NCBI GenBank assembly: GCA_052387255.1
Contig: JBQTJI010000061.1
Span: forward strand, 1-15,822
Length of the DNA: 15,822 nt
Reading direction: 5' to 3'
DNA from: JBBQXK01 sp052387255
GTDB taxonomy: Bacteria > Pseudomonadota > Alphaproteobacteria > Rhodobacterales > Rhodobacteraceae
The first letter of the stretch is position 1; every line of letters starts with the position of its first letter. Of the stretch, positions 7,448-13,395 are shown piece after piece. Below the pieces are notes generated by a model that saw nothing but the letters and a program-made list of their open reading frames with translations, ran no database searches and was not told where the DNA came from. A program made the translations under genes and the position numbers.

Positions 7448-8413
7448 ATGCGCAGCCTTGCCCTGATCCTGTGGCTGGTGGCATCGCCCGCCCCGGCTGA
7501 TGTGGCCGAGGTGGTGACCGGCCACATCCGCCCCGGATACGACCGTTTCGCGCAGGCGACCGCCGATCTGGCCGGGCTGGACACCTGCGATGCGGCGGCG
7601 CTGCGGCCCGGCTTCCAGGCCGCGTTTGATGCCTGGATGGGGGTCCAGCACCTGCGCCTCGGCCCGGTCGAACGGGACGGTCGCGCCTTGGCCATCGCCT
7701 TCTGGCCCGACCCGAAGGCGCTGGGGGCCAAGGCGCAGCGCGGGCTGATGACGGGCGATCCGGCGGCACTGGCACCCGACCGCTTTGCCGAACAGTCGGT
7801 CGCGGCGCGGGGGCTCACGGGACTGGAGCGGCTGCTGTTCCCGGCTGACGCGCCGCCCGCCGACCCCTGCCCCCTGATCCGCGCCACCACCCGCGACTTG
7901 GCCCGGATGGCCAGGGACGTGGCGCAGGAATGGGCCGGGTACGGCGATCTGCTGATCACGGCGGGCCGGCCCGGCAACACTGTCTATCTGTCGGAGACCG
8001 AGGCGCGGCAGGCGCTGTTCACGCAGCTGGCGACCGGGCTGGCGTTCGTGGCGGACCAGCGCCTTGGCCGCCCCCTGGGCAGCTTTGACAAGCCCCGCCC
8101 GGAACGGGCCGAGGCGCGCGCCGCGGGCCGGTCGCTGCGCAATGTGGCGCTGGCGCTGGTGGCGATGCGCGACATGGCGGCCTGGCTGGACGCCGACAGC
8201 CCCCGGACGCTGGCCGCCTTCGACAGGGCCATCGCCCTGGCCGCAGCGCTGGAGGACACCGACCCCGCGTTGCAGGGTGTGGCCGACCCGCAGCGCAGGC
8301 TGAGGGTCGAGGTCCTGCAGCAGGCGGTCCGCGCCGTGCGCGATGCGGCGATTGCCGAGATGGCCCCGGCCCTGGGGGTGGACCTGGGTTTCAATGCGCA
8401 GGATGGCGACTGA
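7448..8413 (+). CDS. Second imelysin-like family protein, 321 aa
   Basis: ATG directly follows the TAG of the DHOR gene, so translation is almost certainly coupled. A short signal peptide is visible (MRSLALILWLVASPAPA, cleavage near 17). The body matches the shorter imelysin-like paralogues found in such clusters: a GHIRPGYDRF helix, AFDAWMGVQHLRLGPVE, FWPDPKALGAKA, and GLTGLERLLFP. At the place of the GxHxxE motif the sequence reads GLTGLE (residues 122-127): the glycine and glutamate are kept but the histidine is a threonine. Metal binding would therefore differ from that of the first imelysin. The two paralogues flanking a di-haem protein may act as a pair, for example one binding metal and one acting as a partner; this is inference. 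The stop overlaps the next start by one base (TGATG). Confidence 0.88.
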   Translation: MRSLALILWLVASPAPADVAEVVTGHIRPGYDRFAQATADLAGLDTCDAAALRPGFQAAFDAWMGVQHLRLGPVERDGRALAIAFWPDPKALGAKAQRGLMTGDPAALAPDRFAEQSVAARGLTGLERLLFPADAPPADPCPLIRATTRDLARMARDVAQEWAGYGDLLITAGRPGNTVYLSETEARQALFTQLATGLAFVADQRLGRPLGSFDKPRPERAEARAAGRSLRNVALALVAMRDMAAWLDADSPRTLAAFDRAIALAAALEDTDPALQGVADPQRRLRVEVLQQAVRAVRDAAIAEMAPALGVDLGFNAQDGD

Positions 8414-9468
8414 TGGCCACGCGGCGCGGATTTCTGGCGGGGCTGGCGGCGCTGACCCTGCCGAAACCGGGATGGGCGGATGCGGGCAGCCCGGCCTTTC
8501 TGGCGGCGGGACGCGAGGGTGACGCCTTCATCCTGCACGGCCTGACTGCCGGTGGCGACAGCCTGTTCCGCATCCCCCTGCCCGCGCGCGGCCATGCTGC
8601 CGCAGCACATCCCCTGCGGCCCCACGCCGTGGCCTTTGCCCGCCGCCCCGGCCATTTCGCGCTGGTGATCGACTGTGTCGGCGGGACCGTGCTGCATCGC
8701 CTGACGCCGCCTGCGGGGCAGCAGTTCAACGGGCACGGCTGTTTCAGTGCCGACGGCGCCCTGCTTATGACCTCGGAAGTGGTGGGCGAAACCTCGGAGG
8801 GGCGGATCGGGCTGTGGGATGCGGACTACCGGCGCATCGGCGATGTGCCCTCGGGCGGGATCGGGCCGCATGACTTGAAACAGCTGCCCGATGGCCGCGT
8901 CGTCGTGGCCAACGGCGGCATCCGCACCGACCCCGCCGACCGCACCAAGCTGAACCTGGACAGCATGCGCCCGAACCTGACGCTGCTGTCGGGGCAGGGG
9001 GCGCTGCTGGACCAGGCCGAACTGCCGCCCGACCTGCACCGGAATTCGATCCGCCACCTGGCCGTGACCCCCGATGCCGCAGCCTTTGCCATGCAGTGGG
9101 AGGGCGACCCCGCCGAACCCGTGCCGCTGCTGGGGCTGTGGAGGCCGGGCACCGCCCCCCGCCTGTGCGAAGCTGCCCCCGAAGACGCCTTTGCGATGCA
9201 GGGCTATGCCGGGTCCATCGCCGCCGCCCATGGCATGATTGCGATCACCTCGCCGAAGGGGGGGGCCGCGATGATGTTCGACGATGCCGGGCGGCCGCTG
9301 GCCACGCATCGCCGCCTTGACCTTTGCGGTATCGCGGCGGGGGGGCAGGGGTTCGTCGCAACCGACGGGCAGGGGGCGATCTGGTCCTGCACCACGTCCG
9401 GGCTGACGCCGCTGCAACGCCACGCGACCGCCTGGGACAACCATCTGGTACCCGTTGCCCCTGTCTGA
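8413..9468 (+). CDS. DUF1513 family exported protein (Tat signal)
   Basis: A 351-residue protein starting at ATG 8413, overlapping the previous stop by one base. The N-terminus carries a twin-arginine signal (TRRGFLAGL, Arg4-Arg5, then LAALTL and a cleavage region near GWADAG), which implies export of a folded, perhaps cofactor- or metal-containing, protein. The rest matches the DUF1513 family as I recall it: RPHAVAFARRPGHFALVID, FNGHGCFSADGALLMTSE, GRIGLWDAD, GGIGPHDLKQLPDGRVVVANGGI and HRNSIRHLAV. The repeated short beta segments suggest a beta-propeller. Function is not established; it commonly ends imelysin/DHOR clusters. The gene is the last of its operon: 138 non-coding bases with a palindrome and a promoter follow. 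Confidence 0.9.
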   Translation: MATRRGFLAGLAALTLPKPGWADAGSPAFLAAGREGDAFILHGLTAGGDSLFRIPLPARGHAAAAHPLRPHAVAFARRPGHFALVIDCVGGTVLHRLTPPAGQQFNGHGCFSADGALLMTSEVVGETSEGRIGLWDADYRRIGDVPSGGIGPHDLKQLPDGRVVVANGGIRTDPADRTKLNLDSMRPNLTLLSGQGALLDQAELPPDLHRNSIRHLAVTPDAAAFAMQWEGDPAEPVPLLGLWRPGTAPRLCEAAPEDAFAMQGYAGSIAAAHGMIAITSPKGGAAMMFDDAGRPLATHRRLDLCGIAAGGQGFVATDGQGAIWSCTTSGLTPLQRHATAWDNHLVPVAPV

Positions 9469-9505
9469 ACCATCCCAACCAGCGGAAAACACGTATCTTC
9501 CGGGT

Positions 9506-9527
9506 CCGGCTTCCACGTGGAAACCGG
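9506..9527. promoter_or_regulatory. 22-bp near-perfect palindrome (candidate operator, possibly terminator)
   Basis: A perfect 12-bp palindrome TTCCACGTGGAA (9511-9522) is flanked on both sides by CCGG, with a single mismatched pair at 9510/9523. It lies 38 bases after the DUF1513 stop and 26 bases upstream of the predicted -35 of the next operon. This placement and symmetry suit a dimeric regulator of the amine cluster. It could also fold as a hairpin, but no T run follows. No regulator gene is in the window. Confidence 0.55.
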
Positions 9528-9553
9528 CTTGGCGACTGCATCGCGCGAACCCA

Positions 9554-9581
9554 TTGCGCCAGTGCCGAACCGTGTTACTAT
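9554..9581 (+). promoter_or_regulatory. Predicted sigma-70 promoter of the flavoprotein-mttB-hydrolase operon
   Basis: TTGCGC (9554-9559) and TACTAT (9576-9581) are separated by 16 bp; the -10 matches 4 of 6 consensus bases and the -35 the leading TTG. It ends 25 bases before the GTG start at 9607. An in-frame ATG at 9517 would lie upstream of this promoter, which argues against that start. Confidence 0.45.
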
Positions 9582-9594
9582 ACGGTCGTTCAGC

Positions 9595-9609
9595 AAGGGA
9601 ATCGCCGTG
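9595..9609 (+). promoter_or_regulatory. Ribosome-binding site deciding a GTG start
   Basis: AAGGGA (9595-9600) sits 6 bases before GTG 9607. Protein similarity to trimethylamine dehydrogenase begins at once after this GTG (DPRHDILFQP), so this start is preferred to the in-frame ATG at 9517. Confidence 0.7.
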
Positions 9610-11676
9610 CCCTGTGACCCCCGCCATGACATCCTGTTCCAGCCGGTCCGCATCGGGCCCAAGGTGGCGCGGAACCGCTTTTTCCAGGTGCCCCACGCAT
9701 CCGGCATGACCAACGCCGCCCCCCACGTCCGCGCCGCCTTTCGCGAGACCAAGGCCGAGGGGGGGTGGGCCGTGGTGTCGACCGGGGCCTGTTCGGTGGA
9801 CCCCTCGTCGGACGACAGCCCGTTTCCGGCTGCCTCGCTTTGGGACGCCGCCGACATCCGCAGCCACGCCCTGATGACCGAGGCCGTCCACCGCCACGGG
9901 TCGCTCGCGGCGGTGGAGTTGTGGCACGGCGGCGCGGCGGCGATGAACCGCATCACGCGGGTGGCCCCGCTGTCGCCGTCGGGTGTGCCGTGGATGGCCA
10001 CGCATGTGGGCTTCATGTCGTCGGCCCGGCCCCGCGTCATGGACGCGGGCGACATCCGCGACCTGATCCGCTGGCACGCCGAGGCCGCCGTGCGGGCCGA
10101 GGAGGCGGGGTTCGACATCCTCTATGTCTATGCCGGGATGGGCTATCTGCCCTACCAGTTCCTCATGTCCGACTACAACCGGCGCACCGATGCCTATGGC
10201 GGATCGGTTGCAAACCGGGTGCGGCTGGTCGCGCAACTGATCGACGCGGTGCGCGGGGCGACGGGAGGGCGCTGCGCCGTGGCGCTGCGCATTTCCATGC
10301 AGGAACTGCGGGGCCGCCCGTCCGACAATGCCCCGTCCGAGGCGCACGAGGTGATCGGCCACCTGCGTGACGCGCCCGACCTGTTCGACGTGAAGATGGA
10401 CTATTCCGCCACCGACTGCGCCGCCAGCCGTTACACGCCCGAGGGCAGCCACGAACCCGTCATCGACTTCATGAAGTCGGTCACCGACAAGCCCGTGGTG
10501 GGTGTGGGCCGGTTCACCAGCCCCGACACGATGGTGTCGATGGTCAAGCGCGGCGTGCTCGACTTCATCGGCGGCGCGCGACCGTCCATCGCCGACCCTT
10601 TCCTTCCGAACAAGATTGCAGAGGGCCGCGCCGAGGACATCCGCGAATGCATCGGCTGCAACATCTGCATTTCAAGCTGGCATGACGGGGTCTGGGTGCG
10701 CTGTACGCAGAACCCCACGGCGGGCGAGGAGTGGCGGCGCGGCTGGCACCCCGAGATCGTGCGGCGCGACGGCCATGGTCAGGTGCTGGTCGTCGGCGGC
10801 GGCCCGGCGGGGCTGGAGGCGGCGCTGACATTGGGACGGCGGGGGTACGATGTGGCGCTCGCCGACAAGGCTCGGATGTTTGGCGGGCGTCTCCGTTGGG
10901 AGGCCGAGTTGCCAGGTCTGCGGCAGTGGCACCGGGTTACCGAGTACCGGATTGGACAACTGGCAAGGATGGACAGTTTCATACCATATCTCAGCAGCGA
11001 CATGACCCCCGAGGACGTCAAGGAATTCGGCGCGGATCATGTGGTCATCGCCACCGGTGCCCGCTGGCTGCCCCACCTCTGCGGGCCGAACGAACTGCCC
11101 TCGGGTCCGCTGTCCGCCCCGCGCGTCTATACCCCCGATGACCTCGCGGTCGGCGTGGTGCCCAAAGGGCCGGTGGCGGTCTTCGACTATGACAACTACT
11201 ACCTCGGCTCGGCGGTTGCCGAAATGCTGGCGTTGAAGGGGTTGGCCGTCACCTACATCACTACGGCAGGGGCCGCCGCCGCCTGGGGGTTCATGACCAA
11301 TGAACAGCCGCTGGTGCACCAGTCCTTTGCCGCCAAGGGGATCGGGTTGCGCACGCTGGAGGTGGTGACGGGGTTCGACGGCGACACCCTGCACCTGGCG
11401 GGCATCTTCACCGGCGTGCCTGCGCAGGTGGCCGCGCGGTCGCTGGTGATCGTCGGCTACCGCGCCTCCGGCAGCCCCCTTTACGACGCCCTCCAGGCGA
11501 CGGCGAAACCCGGCACGCTGCACCTGACCGGCGATGCCAATGCGCCGGGAGCCATCGTGCATGCCGTGTACCAGGGCCACAAGACCGCCCGCGATCTGGG
11601 GGGCGCGCAGGCCATGGTCCGCCGGGATGCCCCCTTTGCGCCCCGCGATTTCGTGCTGCCGGAGGCCGCCGAATGA
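9607..11676 (+). CDS. Trimethylamine dehydrogenase-like iron-sulfur flavoprotein (NADH:flavin oxidoreductase family)
   Basis: A 689-residue, three-domain protein of the trimethylamine dehydrogenase (TMADH) type, cytoplasmic. Residues 1-345 form the FMN TIM barrel (HDILFQPVRIGPK, RNRFFQVPH, VELWHGGAA, NRRTDAYGGS, GVGRFTSPD). A 4Fe-4S site follows at Cys348, Cys351, Cys354 and Cys366, then TAGEEWRRGWHPE. A dinucleotide-binding region has GGGPAG at 397-402 and VIATGARW later. Several TMADH active-site residues are changed: the flavin-linking Cys30 is Ala31, Tyr60 is Ala61 and His172 is Met178, while Tyr169 (Tyr175) and Trp355 (Trp358) are kept. FMN is therefore probably not covalently bound, and trimethylamine is an unlikely substrate. 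Oxidative demethylation of another methylated amine is the best guess. The stop overlaps the MttB-family start (ATGA), implying a joint pathway. Confidence 0.88.
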   Translation: MPCDPRHDILFQPVRIGPKVARNRFFQVPHASGMTNAAPHVRAAFRETKAEGGWAVVSTGACSVDPSSDDSPFPAASLWDAADIRSHALMTEAVHRHGSLAAVELWHGGAAAMNRITRVAPLSPSGVPWMATHVGFMSSARPRVMDAGDIRDLIRWHAEAAVRAEEAGFDILYVYAGMGYLPYQFLMSDYNRRTDAYGGSVANRVRLVAQLIDAVRGATGGRCAVALRISMQELRGRPSDNAPSEAHEVIGHLRDAPDLFDVKMDYSATDCAASRYTPEGSHEPVIDFMKSVTDKPVVGVGRFTSPDTMVSMVKRGVLDFIGGARPSIADPFLPNKIAEGRAEDIRECIGCNICISSWHDGVWVRCTQNPTAGEEWRRGWHPEIVRRDGHGQVLVVGGGPAGLEAALTLGRRGYDVALADKARMFGGRLRWEAELPGLRQWHRVTEYRIGQLARMDSFIPYLSSDMTPEDVKEFGADHVVIATGARWLPHLCGPNELPSGPLSAPRVYTPDDLAVGVVPKGPVAVFDYDNYYLGSAVAEMLALKGLAVTYITTAGAAAAWGFMTNEQPLVHQSFAAKGIGLRTLEVVTGFDGDTLHLAGIFTGVPAQVAARSLVIVGYRASGSPLYDALQATAKPGTLHLTGDANAPGAIVHAVYQGHKTARDLGGAQAMVRRDAPFAPRDFVLPEAAE

Positions 11677-13187
11677 CACGGGCAGAGGGGCGCAGGCGGT
11701 CCTCGCTCAAAGGCGTGCCGCAGCGCCCCTTCGGCCAGGTCGAACGCCGTCTGCCACCCGTGCGCGTGATCTCGGACGACCAGGTGGCGGCGATCCACGA
11801 CGCCGCCCTGCGCGTGCTGTCGGACCAGGGGATGCGCGTGCTGCATGGGCCCGCGCGCGACCTTTTCCGGACGGCGGGGGCATCGGTGCAGGACCAGACC
11901 GTCCGCCTTGATCCCGCGCTGGTGGCCGAGCGGCTGGCGACGGTGCCGCCCTCGTTCACCCTGACCGCCCGCAACCCCGCCCGCAACCTGGTGCTCGGCG
12001 GCGGGCACTGCGTCTATGCCGCCGTCGGTGGTCCGGCCTATGTGATGGACAACGACCGGGGCCGCCGCGACGGCACCTTTGCCGAGATGTGCGACTATCT
12101 GAAGCTGATCCAGACCCTGAACGTCCTGCACCAGGAAGGCGGCGGTCCGTTCGAACCGCTGGACCTGCCCAGCCACACCCGGCACCTTGACATCTATCAC
12201 GCCCAGATCCGCCATCTGGACAAGAGCTGGCAGACCCAGACGCTTGGCCTTGCCCGCACCATGGACGGCATCGAGATGGCCGCGATCATGCTGGGGACCA
12301 CGCCCGAAGGGCTGACCGATACCCCGGTGCTCTTGGGGATCATCAACACCAACTCGCCCCTGCAACTGGACGTGCCGATGGCCGAGGGGCTGATCGCCCT
12401 TGCCGCCCACGGCCAGGTCAACGTCATCACCCCGTTCACGCTGGCCGGTGCCATGGCCCCCGTGACCGTGGCAGGCGCATTGGTGTTGCAGCATGCCGAG
12501 GCGATGGCGGGCATCGTGCTGACCCAGATCGTGCGGCTCGGCGTGCCGGTGATGTACGGCGGCTTCACGTCCAACGTGGACATGCGCAGCGGCAGCCCCG
12601 CCTTCGGCACGCCCGAGTATGCCAAGGCCGCGCAGGCCAGTGGCCAGCTTGCGCGCCACATCGGGGTGCCGTTCCGGTCGTCCAACGTCACGGCGGCGAA
12701 CGAGGTGGACGCGCAGGCGGCCTACGAATCGCAGATGGCGCTGTGGGGCGCGCTGACCGGCGGGGCGCATCTGCTGGAACATGCGGCGGGGTGGCTGCAT
12801 GGCGGGCTGACGGCCAGTTTCGAAAAGCTGATCCTGGATGCCGAGATGCTGCAGATGATGGACGCTTATTTCGAGCCTTTGTCCACCTCGCCGGGTGATC
12901 TGGCGCTGGACGCGATCCTCGAGGCGGGCGCGGGCGGTCATTTCTTTGGCACCGCCCATACCATGGAACGCTATCAGACCGCGTTCCATGCACCGATGCT
13001 GTCGAACTGGGACAACCACCCGAACTGGCTGCTGAAAGGCGGCATCGACGCCCGCGCCCGCGCCAACACCGTCTGGAAGGAACTGCTGGCCGGGGCTGAA
13101 GACCCTCCCCTTGATGCAGGCATCGACGAGGCGCTGGCCGCCTATGTCACGCGCCGCAAGGCGATGGGCGGAGCACCGATGAACTGA
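11673..13187 (+). CDS. MttB-family (trimethylamine/betaine:corrinoid) methyltransferase, non-pyrrolysine type
   Basis: A 504-residue protein coupled to the flavoprotein by an ATGA overlap. It is of usual length for the family and contains blocks I associate with MttB-like proteins: the N-terminal IHDAALRVLSDQGMRV, a VYAAVGGPAYVMDN stretch, VPVMYGGFTSNVDMRSGSPAFGTPEYA, and GALTGGAHLLEHAAGWLHGGL. The frame has no internal amber codon, so it belongs to the large group without pyrrolysine, whose best-known member is the glycine betaine methyltransferase MtgB. Members move a methyl group from a quaternary amine to a corrinoid protein. No corrinoid-binding protein or reactivase is encoded in the window. 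Many alphaproteobacterial members have no known substrate. With a demethylating flavoprotein in front and a hydrolase behind, use of a methylated amine is inferred. Confidence 0.9.
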   Translation: MTRAEGRRRSSLKGVPQRPFGQVERRLPPVRVISDDQVAAIHDAALRVLSDQGMRVLHGPARDLFRTAGASVQDQTVRLDPALVAERLATVPPSFTLTARNPARNLVLGGGHCVYAAVGGPAYVMDNDRGRRDGTFAEMCDYLKLIQTLNVLHQEGGGPFEPLDLPSHTRHLDIYHAQIRHLDKSWQTQTLGLARTMDGIEMAAIMLGTTPEGLTDTPVLLGIINTNSPLQLDVPMAEGLIALAAHGQVNVITPFTLAGAMAPVTVAGALVLQHAEAMAGIVLTQIVRLGVPVMYGGFTSNVDMRSGSPAFGTPEYAKAAQASGQLARHIGVPFRSSNVTAANEVDAQAAYESQMALWGALTGGAHLLEHAAGWLHGGLTASFEKLILDAEMLQMMDAYFEPLSTSPGDLALDAILEAGAGGHFFGTAHTMERYQTAFHAPMLSNWDNHPNWLLKGGIDARARANTVWKELLAGAEDPPLDAGIDEALAAYVTRRKAMGGAPMN

Positions 13188-13230
13188 TGGGCAGGGGCAG
13201 GATCACCATGGCGGTTGCAGCGCGCGAACG

Positions 13231-13374
13231 GCCCCCCACCCCCATCCCTTCGCCACGAGGGGGAGGGGAGGCGCGGATGGCCGCGCTATCCGGTTCATGC
13301 AGACACGGCGCTGCACCTCAACGGGTGGCACCTCCCCTCCCCCTCGTGGGGAGGGGATGGAGGTGGGGGGGGCT
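13231..13374. repeat. Inverted pair of G/C-rich palindromic (REP-like) repeats between genes
   Basis: Two units of about 42 bp lie in opposite orientation at 13231-13271 and 13331-13374, with a 59-bp spacer. The shared core reads CCACGAGGGGGAGGGGAGG on one side and its complement on the other. Each unit also folds on itself (CCC..CC / GG..GGG around CACGA). They fill most of the 208-bp gap between the methyltransferase and hydrolase genes. They may slow transcription or protect the mRNA between the two genes. The same unit recurs at 14518-14611 and 15617-15658. Confidence 0.8.
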
Positions 13375-13395
13375 GCGCCAAGGAAAGACCGACCC

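Noticed and set aside
4823..7651. Very long reverse-strand open frame (942 codons)
   Set aside because: It is the antisense of three well-supported + strand genes. High G+C keeps such frames open, and the product is Arg/Gly/His/Gln-rich without any domain.
9517..9606. Upstream ATG start for the flavoprotein
   Set aside because: It lies within the palindrome and upstream of the predicted promoter; family similarity begins at the GTG at 9607, which has AAGGGA in front.
7984..10452. Reverse-strand open frame of 822 codons
   Set aside because: It lies antisense to the second imelysin, DUF1513 and flavoprotein genes, spans their promoter region, and has a composition typical of a shadow frame.
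11673..13187. Pyrrolysine-containing MttB
   Set aside because: There is no in-frame TAG in the reading frame, so it is a non-pyrrolysine homologue.
13297..13395. Upstream extension of the hydrolase by 33 codons
   Set aside because: The added residues are translated repeat DNA, and the ATG at 13396 has its own ribosome-binding site and begins the conserved part.
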